From the NCBI RefSeq assembly GCF_050971785.1, contig NZ_JBPCCU010000013.1:124001-188000 (forward strand): a DNA stretch of 64,000 nucleotides. The letters are read 5' to 3'. A model generated the notes under the pieces. The model made no database searches. It was not told where the DNA came from and saw only the letters and a program-made list of their open reading frames with translations. Each line of letters starts with the position of its first letter. Within the stretch, counting starts at the first letter, position 1. This stretch comes from Actinomadura_E scrupuli (GTDB lineage Bacteria; Actinomycetota; Actinomycetes; Streptosporangiales; Streptosporangiaceae). This document shows, piece after piece, positions 57,801 through 64,000 of the stretch. The translations under genes and the position numbers were made by a program.

Positions 57801-60624
57801 CCTGCCCGGCGGCCAGGCGGTGCACGCGGTGGGCGCCGGCAGCCTCCTGGTCCGCACCGACGAGGGCCTGTTCGGCTTCATCCACGGCTCGGTCGTGGAG
57901 TGGCTGGTCGCCCAGCACATCGCCGACGAGTTCGCGGCGGGCACCGCCGCCCCGGCCCCGCTGTCGCGGCGTACGCTCTCGCAGCTCACCGTGGACTTCC
58001 TCTGCGATCTCGCCGACGCGCGGGCCTGCCAGGCGTGGGCGGCCGGGGTGCTGTCGGACGCCGGGGCCGACGACGTCTCCCGGGCCAACGCCATCAGGAT
58101 CACCACCCGGCTGCGCACCCCCGCCCGGACCGACCTGCGCGGCGCGAAGCTGCAGGGCGAGGACCTGTCCTACCGCGACCTGCAGGAGGTCGACCTCACC
58201 GGCGCCGACCTCACCCACGCCCATCTGGTGGGCGTCGACCTGTCCCGGGCGGTGCTGCGCGACGCCTGCCTCGCCGGGGCCCGGCTGGACGAGGCGCGGC
58301 TGACCGGGGCCGACCTGCGCGGCGCCGACCTGTCCCGGGCCCGGCTGGCCCGCGCCGACCTGCGGGACGTCGCGGTGGAGGGCAGCCGCTGGACCCAGGC
58401 CGCCCTCATCGACGTCACCGCCTCCACCCGGCTGACCGAGGCACCGGAGCTGCGGGACGCCGCCGTCGTGCCGGGCCGCCCGGTCGAGGTCCAGCTGGCC
58501 CCGTCCGCCGTGGGCGTGCCGTACGGCTTCCACTTCCAGACCAGCCGGCTGCCTGAACCGGTCGCCTACAGCCCCGACGGCGGCACCGTCGCGATCGGCA
58601 GCGAGGACGGCGGGGTGCTGATCTGCGACACCGAGACCGGCCGGCCGCTGCGGACCCTGCAGGGCCACCGGGACCGCGCCTACGCCGTCGTCTACGGGCC
58701 GCCGGGCGCCCCCCTGGCCACCGGCTCCGGGGACGGCACCGTACGCCTGTGGGACACCGCCACCGGCCAGTGCAGGCACATCCTGGAGGTGCACCCGGAC
58801 GGGGTCTGGCCGTTGCTGCTGAGCCGGGACGGGTCGCGGGTGGCCGCCGGCGACGCCGACGGCGTCATCCGGGTGTGGGACACCTCCTCGGGCGAGCTGC
58901 TCGCCGCCTTCCCCGGCCACACCTCGCCGATCTACACCGCGACGTTCGACCCGCAGGGCACCGCGCTGGTCACCGGCGACGCCGGCGCGGTCATCCGCAG
59001 CTGGGACCTCAGCGGCGGAGGCGGCGTGGACCTGCACCACGGCTCCCTCCGGCAGACCCTGAAGGGCCACGCCGGGGCGGTCTACCGCATCGTCTACAGC
59101 CCCGACGGCACGGTGCTGGCGGCCGGCGACCGGGACGGGGTCGTACGGCTGTGGGACGCCGGCACCGGGGAGATCCTCCAGGAGTTCCTCGGCCACACCG
59201 GCCGCATCTACACCCTCGCCTTCCATCCCGAGGGCCGGCTCATCGCCACCGGCGACACCGACGGGTCCGTACGGCTGTGGGACCGCGGCACCGGCCGCGC
59301 CCTGCAGACCCTCACCGGGCACACCGGCGCGGTCTACCAGGTCGCCTTCACCCCCGGCGGCGGCTCGCTGGCCACCGCCGACAGCGACGGGTCGGTGCGG
59401 CTGTGGGATCCGGTGACGGGCCGGCAGCGGCAGGAGCTGTCCGGGCACCGCGGATCGGTGTGGCCGTTCGCCTTCCGGCCGGACGGCGCGCAGCTCGCCA
59501 CCAGCAGCAACGACGGCACCACCCGGCTGTGGGACACCGGCACCGGGCAGTGCACGCACACCCTGCGCGGGCACGGCCGCCGGATCACCTCGGTGCGGTT
59601 CAGCCCGGACGGCTCGATGCTGGCCGCCAGCGGCAACGACGGCGTCGTGCGGATCTGGGATCCGCGCACCGGCCGGCGGCTCAAGGAGCTGACGGGCACC
59701 GCCGACCGGCTCACCTCGGCGAGCTTCAGCCCGGCCGGCGCGCGGCTGGCGACCGCCAGCAATGACGGCGGGGTGCACCTGTGGCAGTCCGGCACCTGGG
59801 CGTTCGAGCGCGAGCTCAACGTCGAGACCGACCATGTGTGGGCCCAGGCGTTCAGCCCCGACGGGACGATCCTGGCCACCGCCAACGACGACGACACCGT
59901 ACGGCTCTGGTATCGCACCACCGGCCGGCTCGTCACCACGCTGGCCGACCACCGCGGCCGGGTCCGCTCGATCGACTTCAGCCCCGACGGCCGGCTGGTC
60001 GCCACCGGCTGCGACGACCGGACCGTCCGGGTGTGGGACGCGGAGACCGGCACCTGCCTGTCCACGCTGAGCGGGCACATCGACCGGGTCTACTGCGTGG
60101 CCTTCGACACCACCGGCACCCTGCTGGCCAGCGCCGCCAACGACGGCACCGCCCGGCTCTGGGACCCCCGGACCGGCACGCTCACCCAGGTGCTGTCCCG
60201 GCACACCGGGCGGCTGTGGGCGGCCGCCTTCCAGCCCGGCGCCGCGCTGCTCGCCACGGCCGGAGACGACCTGGTGATCCGGCTGTGGGATCCGCACACC
60301 GGCCGTCATCTGCACACCCTGCCCGGTCATGCCCGGCGGGTCTGGTCGGTCGCCTTCAGCCCGGACGGGGCCCGGCTGGCCAGCGCCGGCGACGACGGCA
60401 CGATCATCGTGTGGGACCTGTCGGGCGAGGTCCCCGTCCAGCGGATGACGCTGCTCGGCCTGCCCGACGGGTGGGCCGCGCTGGCGCCGGACGGCCGCTA
60501 CAAGCAGCACCGCGAGGTGGCCGGCCAGTTCTGGTACGCGATCAACATGTGCCGGTTCGAGCCCGGCGAGCTCGACCCCTATCTGACGGCGGTACGGCTG
60601 CTCCCGCACGACACGGAGTTCTGA
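54850..60624 (+). CDS. TIR - degenerate phosphoesterase - NACHT - pentapeptide - WD40 giant signalling protein
   Basis: 1924 residues. TIR domain (about 14-150): DFFISYSPADERW, then SKNYLRSRYGRMEW with Glu86 at the place of the NADase glutamate. Calcineurin-like phosphoesterase domain (about 205-480) keeps GD in VVTGDLT, but other metal-site motifs are changed (LHVSGPRFG, VPGARDV, LQHEP, HGAPGD), so it is probably inactive. A possible nuclease-fold remnant spans about 555-665. NACHT NTPase (about 690-1090): Walker A LGDFGHGKT (Lys710), Walker B VLLFDGFDE, then ASRTQHF. Pentapeptide repeats (about 1092-1190): ADLRGADLSRARL. Then about 15 WD40 blades (about 1225-1857), e.g. DTDGSVRLWD, enough for two propellers. 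The plan is NLR-like: sensor (WD40), switch (NACHT), effector (TIR, NAD+ hydrolysis or signal production). Cytoplasmic; no TM helix. Confidence 0.95.
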   Translation: MTRRDEHPRSDRPTDFFISYSPADERWASWIAWELESAGYRTMMQAWDFVPGTNFIDFMDRGVSEAAVVIAVLSKNYLRSRYGRMEWQAALRANPDNPAAKLVTIRLDDSPLEGLLSTITYVDLVGVDDATQARTLLMDRIQDTLSGRAKPLSGPGYPNAPDTIDGEILTAPRPPALTGHRPARRTPVAPPSYPAAGSSERSVRESVTVLHVSGPRFGRIPTGADEPVGAAELQARIWGDLTRLADDGVARPDLLVVTGDLTESGSLKESGQALAFLTGLRALLGLEPQRVVVVPGARDVTRAACRAYFNTCEADDIEPQPPYWPKWRHFSGLFEELYQGLDSVVFDSAQPWTLFPIPEIKVVVAGLNSTMAYSHRDDDRYGWLGEAQAAWFAERLRPFEQEGWLRLGALQHEPLAGGRDSLRDPGTLERLLGSRLNLIVHGAPGDEIDLLSGGSGPPCVPALAPGRHQILQITADGLTRRRRDGGDREPDRAEHAWHSVGGTFPATAPPEQPVPAIPPPADPGDSALPAGPGDELLDRIAEACETRFERAKTRRVAADPPHLLVTHMEDGFVRQFRVGAHVGEPSPDDVEAFVRHVHAGGPDHGSELVYLGPAPPRALREEALRRGVRLRSFTEFQGLLDLSDYVGRQTVRLTSDTRLYPPGLYVPQRFRELDRADQGIRDDLVGEMLDLLASDHGRFLLVLGDFGHGKTFAMREVARRIATENPHLVPILIELRALDKAHTVDGLVAAHLANHGEEMIDLKAFHYMLRQGRIVLLFDGFDELVTRVTYDRAADHLETLLQAAQDKAKIVVASRTQHFKSHAQVFTALGQRVGVLPQRRVLGIEDFTQAQIRSYLVNRYDDEDQADARLRLLGGIEDLLGLSQNPRMLSFIAELAEDRLLAVAQAKRTVSAADLYREILGSWIAYEEHRVQGTPGSPVGLSQDDLWQALGILALRLWETNEPYLRLAELTEVAGTLTGLADGHLPGGQAVHAVGAGSLLVRTDEGLFGFIHGSVVEWLVAQHIADEFAAGTAAPAPLSRRTLSQLTVDFLCDLADARACQAWAAGVLSDAGADDVSRANAIRITTRLRTPARTDLRGAKLQGEDLSYRDLQEVDLTGADLTHAHLVGVDLSRAVLRDACLAGARLDEARLTGADLRGADLSRARLARADLRDVAVEGSRWTQAALIDVTASTRLTEAPELRDAAVVPGRPVEVQLAPSAVGVPYGFHFQTSRLPEPVAYSPDGGTVAIGSEDGGVLICDTETGRPLRTLQGHRDRAYAVVYGPPGAPLATGSGDGTVRLWDTATGQCRHILEVHPDGVWPLLLSRDGSRVAAGDADGVIRVWDTSSGELLAAFPGHTSPIYTATFDPQGTALVTGDAGAVIRSWDLSGGGGVDLHHGSLRQTLKGHAGAVYRIVYSPDGTVLAAGDRDGVVRLWDAGTGEILQEFLGHTGRIYTLAFHPEGRLIATGDTDGSVRLWDRGTGRALQTLTGHTGAVYQVAFTPGGGSLATADSDGSVRLWDPVTGRQRQELSGHRGSVWPFAFRPDGAQLATSSNDGTTRLWDTGTGQCTHTLRGHGRRITSVRFSPDGSMLAASGNDGVVRIWDPRTGRRLKELTGTADRLTSASFSPAGARLATASNDGGVHLWQSGTWAFERELNVETDHVWAQAFSPDGTILATANDDDTVRLWYRTTGRLVTTLADHRGRVRSIDFSPDGRLVATGCDDRTVRVWDAETGTCLSTLSGHIDRVYCVAFDTTGTLLASAANDGTARLWDPRTGTLTQVLSRHTGRLWAAAFQPGAALLATAGDDLVIRLWDPHTGRHLHTLPGHARRVWSVAFSPDGARLASAGDDGTIIVWDLSGEVPVQRMTLLGLPDGWAALAPDGRYKQHREVAGQFWYAINMCRFEPGELDPYLTAVRLLPHDTEF
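58528..60420 (+). repeat. About 15 WD40-coding repeats
   Basis: Units of about 42 codons, each ending in a DG-x-V-x-LWD-type strand. Blades 4-9 (about 58950-59680) are the most alike, pointing to recent internal amplification. Blades 10 and 11 lack the terminal WD aspartate (LWQ, LWY). Fifteen blades would make two seven-bladed propellers with one spare or closing strand. Confidence 0.85.
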
Positions 60625-60717
60625 ACCCCCACGGGAAAGGGCTTTGGGGATACCACGGCATGGTCTGAGCCCCTAAAGTGGTCAAGGATCGACGATGTTC
60701 GCGAGCCTGGAGAAGCA

Positions 60718-61122
60718 GTGAGCTACTGGACCCCGCCCCCGATGTACCCCCAGGGCGGCGGCGACCTGGACCCCGTCCTGTTCACCGTCGGGGACATCAC
60801 CGTCACCCAGACCTCGGTGATCGTGCCGCACGGGCGCTACGCACTGCGGGGCTCGATGTGGTCGGTCCAGAACCAGACCTACGTCACCCAGACCACGCCG
60901 CCCTGGGCGATCATCGTGGCGCTCATCGGGTTCTTCTTCATCTGCATCTTCAGCCTGTTCTTCCTGCTCGCCAAGGAGTCACAGGTGCACGGCTTCATCA
61001 CCGTCACCGTGCAGGGCCAGGACGGGCTGCGCCACTCCACCCAGATCCCGGCGCACAACCCGATGGTCGCCTCCTGGGTGCAGCAGCAGGTCAACCAGGC
61101 CCAGGCGCTCGCGTCGTCCTGA
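60718..61122 (+). CDS. DUF6232-like small membrane protein
   Basis: 134 residues. After a Pro/Gly N-terminus comes a beta-strand segment (ITVTQTSVIVPHGRYAL), one strong transmembrane hairpin or helix (about 62-86: WAIIVALIGFFFICIFSLFF), then a C-terminal strand-helix segment (GFITVTVQGQDG...). This matches what I recall of DUF6232 proteins; function unknown. The GTG start is supported by GGAG 6 nt upstream. It follows the TIR protein by 93 bp on the same strand and may belong to the same locus. Confidence 0.78.
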   Translation: MSYWTPPPMYPQGGGDLDPVLFTVGDITVTQTSVIVPHGRYALRGSMWSVQNQTYVTQTTPPWAIIVALIGFFFICIFSLFFLLAKESQVHGFITVTVQGQDGLRHSTQIPAHNPMVASWVQQQVNQAQALASS

Positions 61123-61164
61123 CCGGGCCGCTCCGGCGGGCACGGTCCCGGCGCCGGGAGGCGC

Positions 61165-61249
61165 GGTCAGAAGGTGCGCGCGGTCAGGAGATGCGCGCGG
61201 TCAGGAGATGCGCGCGGTCAGGAGATGCGCGCGGTCAGAAGGTGCAGAA
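61165..61249. repeat. 17-bp tandem repeat, five units, at the 3' end of the PP2C-like gene
   Basis: GGTCAGGAGATGCGCGC is repeated three times without change (61182-61232), flanked by two diverged copies (61165-61181 and 61233-61249). The last unit overlaps the final codons and stop of the minus-strand phosphatase gene, and each unit carries another TGA in the minus-strand sense. It looks like slippage amplification of the gene's end. Confidence 0.85.
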
Positions 61250-61957
61250 GGCCACGGTCGCGTCGTCGTGGCGTTTGCCGCGCGGCCAGCGCCGTCCGTC
61301 CGGGTCGGTGAGCTCGGCCTCCCGCGTCCGCTGGATCAGCGACTCCGGGCCGTACTCCTCCAGCAGGTGCACCAGCTCCCGCCAGTCGTTGAGACCGAAC
61401 CGGTCCGCGAGCCTGGTCGCGCCGTCGGTCAGCAGCGCGGCCCGGCGCAGCCCCGTCAGCGGCACGACACCGGTCACCGCCCGCTGCGCCGCCTCCGGAC
61501 GGGCGGCGGCGTAGGTCCGGGCCATGGACTCGGTCACGACCTCGAGCCGGCCGAGCGTGTGCAGGACCAGTGAGGAGTCCGCGAGCACGAGGTACTCGAC
61601 GGCGTCGCCGCGCACCCGCAGCGCCACGACCGTGGCGGCGGGCGTGTCCGGATGGCCGAGGTCGCAGGTGCCGCGATGGGCGGCGGCGACCTCGTCGATG
61701 GACGCCGCCAGCGCGGCTCGCAGCGGTTCGCCGTCCGGCTCGCCGACCGGCACGGACGGGTCATCGAGCAGCCTGGCGAGGAGCCGGGTGCCCAGCCGCC
61801 GGGCGTACCAGGCGGTGCCGTGCAGGCAGCCGAGGTCGGTGCCCAGCGGCAGGCTGCACCCGTCCAGCACCACCACGGCACCGGAGGCCGCGGCCACGAA
61901 ATCCTCGTTGGGACGGTCGGGGCTGCCGGGCTCGGTCGCCCAGGACACGCGCATCAC
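61235..61957 (-). CDS. PP2C-like serine/threonine phosphatase-family protein
   Basis: 240 residues. PP2C hallmarks are DRPNEDFVAA, VVVLDGCS, YLVLADSSLVL, ALLTDGATR and DDATVAFC, which supply the metal-binding aspartates. The protein is short for PP2C and lacks the canonical DGHGG block (here LDGCSLPLG), so it is a divergent member. It would dephosphorylate proteins in the cytoplasm. GGAGGAA lies upstream of adjacent GTG and ATG codons; GTG is used here. It is convergent with the DUF6232-like gene, separated by a tandem repeat. Confidence 0.82.
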   Translation of the reverse strand: MMRVSWATEPGSPDRPNEDFVAAASGAVVVLDGCSLPLGTDLGCLHGTAWYARRLGTRLLARLLDDPSVPVGEPDGEPLRAALAASIDEVAAAHRGTCDLGHPDTPAATVVALRVRGDAVEYLVLADSSLVLHTLGRLEVVTESMARTYAAARPEAAQRAVTGVVPLTGLRRAALLTDGATRLADRFGLNDWRELVHLLEEYGPESLIQRTREAELTDPDGRRWPRGKRHDDATVAFCTF

Positions 61958-62021
61958 GGGGACGGTTCCTCCGGGGCCGGGGGGAAGGCTCGGACGGCTC
62001 CCACCGTAGCCGAGAACGCGA

Positions 62022-62636
62022 TCAGGCCGGGTCGCTCAGGGCCGCCGCCCGCCGCACCAGGTCGGCCCAGACCACCTCGACCTGCGCGTCCAGATCCTCG
62101 AACGAACCGGAGTTGTCGATCACGTGGTCGGCGATGGCGAGCCGCTGCTCGCGGGTCGCCTGGGCGGCGATCCGGGCCCGGGCGTCCGCCTCGGTCATGC
62201 CTCGGTCGGCGACCAGGCGCGCGATCTGGGTCTCCTCCGGGACGTCCACGACGATCACCACGTCGTGCAGGGACGCCAGATTGCCCTCGGTGAGCAGCGG
62301 CATGTCGTACACGACGATGGCGTCCTCGGGAGCGGAGTCGAACAGCTCCTGGGACCGCCGGCCGATGAGCGGATGGGTGATCGCGTTCAGCCTGGCCAGG
62401 CGCTCGGGATCGCCGAAGACGATACCGCCGAGCTTGGGCCGGTCCAGCGTCCCGTCCGGCAGCAGCACCCCGTCGCCGAACTCGCGGACGATGGCGGCCA
62501 GCCCGGGAGTGCCGGGGCGCACCACCTCCCGCGCGATCGCGTCCGCGTCGATCAGGACCACGCCGCGGGAGACCAGGCGCCGCGACACCTCGCTCTTGCC
62601 CGCACCGATTCCACCGGTCAATCCCACTCGCAGCAC
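62022..62636 (-). CDS. coaE: Dephospho-CoA kinase
   Basis: About 204 residues. P-loop GLTGGIGAGKSEVS at the N-terminus, DADAIAREVV, and VYDMPLLTE; this is the last step of CoA synthesis. The GTG directly before LRVGLTGG was chosen because family members start there; an ATG nine codons upstream is possible. Downstream of the GNAT gene on the same strand. Confidence 0.95.
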   Translation of the reverse strand: MLRVGLTGGIGAGKSEVSRRLVSRGVVLIDADAIAREVVRPGTPGLAAIVREFGDGVLLPDGTLDRPKLGGIVFGDPERLARLNAITHPLIGRRSQELFDSAPEDAIVVYDMPLLTEGNLASLHDVVIVVDVPEETQIARLVADRGMTEADARARIAAQATREQRLAIADHVIDNSGSFEDLDAQVEVVWADLVRRAAALSDPA

Positions 62637-62671
62637 ACGCAGGAGCGTACCGGCCGGGCGCAACGGGGGTG

Positions 62672-63181
62672 TCAGCGGCGCCGGGCGGAGGGGGCGGCGG
62701 CGGGCAGGACCTTGCGCATGTGCACCAGGGTGAGATGGGCGGCGATGCTCTCGCGGTGGGTCTCCGCGAAGCCGAGCCGCCGGTAGAGCCGCAGGTTGCC
62801 GGTGCTCAGATGGCCGGTGAACAGCACCAGGGCCGCGGCCCGCTCCACGACCTCGGCCTCCAGGGCCTTCATCAGCACCGTCCCCAGACCCCTGCCCTGC
62901 AGGTCGGGGACGACCACCAGCCGGCCGACCAGGCAGGTCTGATCGCTGAACTGCGCGCGCACGGTGCCGACCATGCGGTCACCGGCGACGGCCTTCATCA
63001 CCACCGCGTCGCCGGCGAGCACCCGCTGGATCTGCTCCAGGGACTCCACCAGCGGCGGGATGAAGGGGTCGCCGTAGAGCTGGGCCTCGGCGACGTAGGC
63101 CGCCCGCTGCACGGTCAGGATCTCTCCCGCGTCTTCCGGCGCCGCCCGCTCGATCCGGACACCGTCGAGCCCCTCAACCAT
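62672..63181 (-). CDS. GNAT-family N-acetyltransferase
   Basis: 169 residues. Motif A is LVVVPDLQGRGLGTVLM, then LRLYRRLGFAETHR. The acceptor is unknown. It lies upstream of coaE with a short gap and may be co-transcribed. Confidence 0.9.
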   Translation of the reverse strand: MVEGLDGVRIERAAPEDAGEILTVQRAAYVAEAQLYGDPFIPPLVESLEQIQRVLAGDAVVMKAVAGDRMVGTVRAQFSDQTCLVGRLVVVPDLQGRGLGTVLMKALEAEVVERAAALVLFTGHLSTGNLRLYRRLGFAETHRESIAAHLTLVHMRKVLPAAAPSARRR

Positions 63182-63250
63182 GAGCAGACCCTATCCGGAC
63201 GAGGCGGCCCGGTCTCCGGGATGGCCCGCTCCGGCCGCGTCCGGAACGCC

Positions 63251-64000
63251 TCAGCCGCTGATCTTGACGGTGACCGCCACCGGGTAGTGGTCGGACGGGC
63301 CGGAGCGGTGGACCGCGGCGTCGGAGAAGATGAGATCGTCGGTGCCGAGGAGCCAGTCGGTGCGGGAGCCGTCCTTCGTGGTGGGGCCGGAGGCGTCGCC
63401 GAGGGCGCTGCGCAGGTCGGTCTCGTTGTCCAGCCGGCCCATCTCGGGGCTGCCGGTGTCGGCGTTGAGGTCGCCGCCGATGATCGTGCGCGGCGCGTCG
63501 CCCCAGTCCTGGATCAGCTGGCCGATCTCGGCGGTGCGGATCCGGCTCTGCCCCGCGCCGCCCTGCAGCTGGGTCGACCAGACGGTGACGACCCGCCCGG
63601 CGACGTCGAGCCGCGCCCAGACGTAGCCGCGCAGCTGCGCGCCGTCCGCGTGCGGCAGCCGGGCGGTGCCCGAGGAGCGGACGGGACGGGAGGTGAGGAT
63701 CGCGTTCCCGGACTGGCCGTCCGTGGCCGGGCCCCAGATCAGGTGCATGTCGAGCCGGCGGGACAGCCACACGCCCACGTCGGTGGTGCCCGACGACAGC
63801 GAGCCCCGGCTCACCTCCTGCAGGAGCACCACGTCGGCGCGCTGTTCGCCGATGGCCTGGGCTGCGCCCTCCAGGTCGACCCGGCCCCGGCCGTCGACGG
63901 CCTCGTGGAGGTTGTAGCTCACGACGCGCAGGCTGGTGCGGGCGACCGGATCGTGCACCTGCCCCGGCGTGGTCATGATGAAGCCCAACGTGCCGGCCAG
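63251..64000 (-). CDS. Endonuclease/exonuclease/phosphatase-family protein (partial at window edge)
   Basis: The frame is open to the window end, so at least 249 C-terminal residues are present. EEP-domain motifs: LRVVSYNLHEAVDG, VVLLQEVSRG, the late GGDLNADTGS and SGPSDHYPVAV with the catalytic Asp-His. The residues at the edge (LAGTLGFIM) are hydrophobic, and relatives in actinomycetes carry several N-terminal membrane helices, so the visible part is probably the extracytoplasmic or cytoplasmic catalytic tail of a longer membrane protein. A start within the window (for example the ATG of MTTPGQV) cannot be excluded. Confidence 0.8.
   Translation of the reverse strand: MAGTLGFIMTTPGQVHDPVARTSLRVVSYNLHEAVDGRGRVDLEGAAQAIGEQRADVVLLQEVSRGSLSSGTTDVGVWLSRRLDMHLIWGPATDGQSGNAILTSRPVRSSGTARLPHADGAQLRGYVWARLDVAGRVVTVWSTQLQGGAGQSRIRTAEIGQLIQDWGDAPRTIIGGDLNADTGSPEMGRLDNETDLRSALGDASGPTTKDGSRTDWLLGTDDLIFSDAAVHRSGPSDHYPVAVTVKISG

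Noticed and set aside
54589..60609. A 2006-codon open frame on the minus strand antisense to the TIR-NACHT-WD40 gene
   Set aside because: Its translation is low-complexity (Gly, Val, Arg, Pro, Gln rich), with no domain, and its length follows from GC bias and the repeat structure of the sense gene, which has clear domains throughout.
61165..61249. CRISPR-like array
   Set aside because: Repeat units are contiguous 17-mers without spacers, and no cas genes are present.
1..64000. tRNA/rRNA genes, insertion sequences or prophage genes
   Set aside because: No tRNA-like CCA-ended cloverleaf, transposase, integrase cluster or phage structural gene was recognised; the only tyrosine recombinase is the chromosomal XerD type.

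Overview
This window is chromosomal DNA of a high-GC Gram-positive bacterium, most likely a filamentous actinomycete. The evidence is the strong GC3 bias, frequent GTG/TTG starts and 4-nt ATGA gene overlaps. It also carries the actinobacterial gene order pyrG-Nudix-xerD-parA-scpA-scpB-rluB-aroH-tyrA-cmk-der, an XRE/DUF5753 + DUF397 pair, and very large multidomain signalling proteins typical of multicellular actinomycetes. A Streptosporangiales affiliation is a guess; no rRNA, tRNA, insertion sequence, prophage or CRISPR array was seen.

Layout. (1) 1-6914, plus strand: a tightly coupled biosynthetic cluster that runs in from the left edge. It holds two full P450s and the tail of a third, an OleA-like thiolase-fold synthase, a GT2 glycosyltransferase, an OleC-like AMP ligase and an OleD-like reductase. 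No OleB is visible, so a beta-lactone-type product is the leading hypothesis. (2) 6928-9272, minus: modC, modB and an HTH-TOBE regulator without modA. (3) 9420-12289, minus: a cold-shock gene, then a DDAH-type hydrolase downstream of a bacterial nitric oxide synthase. (4) 12457-14565: a deoxyribosyltransferase-Nudix fusion and a divergent membrane protein. (5) 14623-25461, minus: the housekeeping operon from CTP synthase to the GTPase Der. Its XerD-like recombinase lacks the catalytic tyrosine. (6) 25595-32173: a repetitive coiled-coil protein, proline iminopeptidase, and a GntR-controlled GMC oxidoreductase operon. (7) 32339-38521: an orphan histidine kinase, an Ltp2-like/DUF35/nitronate-monooxygenase operon behind a strong palindromic operator, an SGNH hydrolase and a DUF4126 protein. 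(8) 38582-45063: small regulators and an anti-sigma-like ATPase / XRE / DUF397 module. (9) 45270-50822: a secreted PGRP-type amidase, uvrB and a glycerophosphodiesterase.

(10) 50922-61957 is the most unusual part. A three-gene cassette (two-TM protein, cupin, inositol-monophosphatase-like enzyme) is followed by a divergent permease. Then comes a 1924-residue protein that combines TIR, a degenerate calcineurin-like phosphoesterase, NACHT NTPase, pentapeptide repeats and about 15 WD40 blades. A DUF6232-type membrane protein and a PP2C-like phosphatase follow. This looks like an NLR-like signalling or defence locus. (11) 62022-64000, minus: coaE, a GNAT acetyltransferase and the C-terminal part of an endonuclease/exonuclease/phosphatase-family protein cut by the window edge.

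All functions are inferred from sequence motifs and gene order read by eye; no database search was run.
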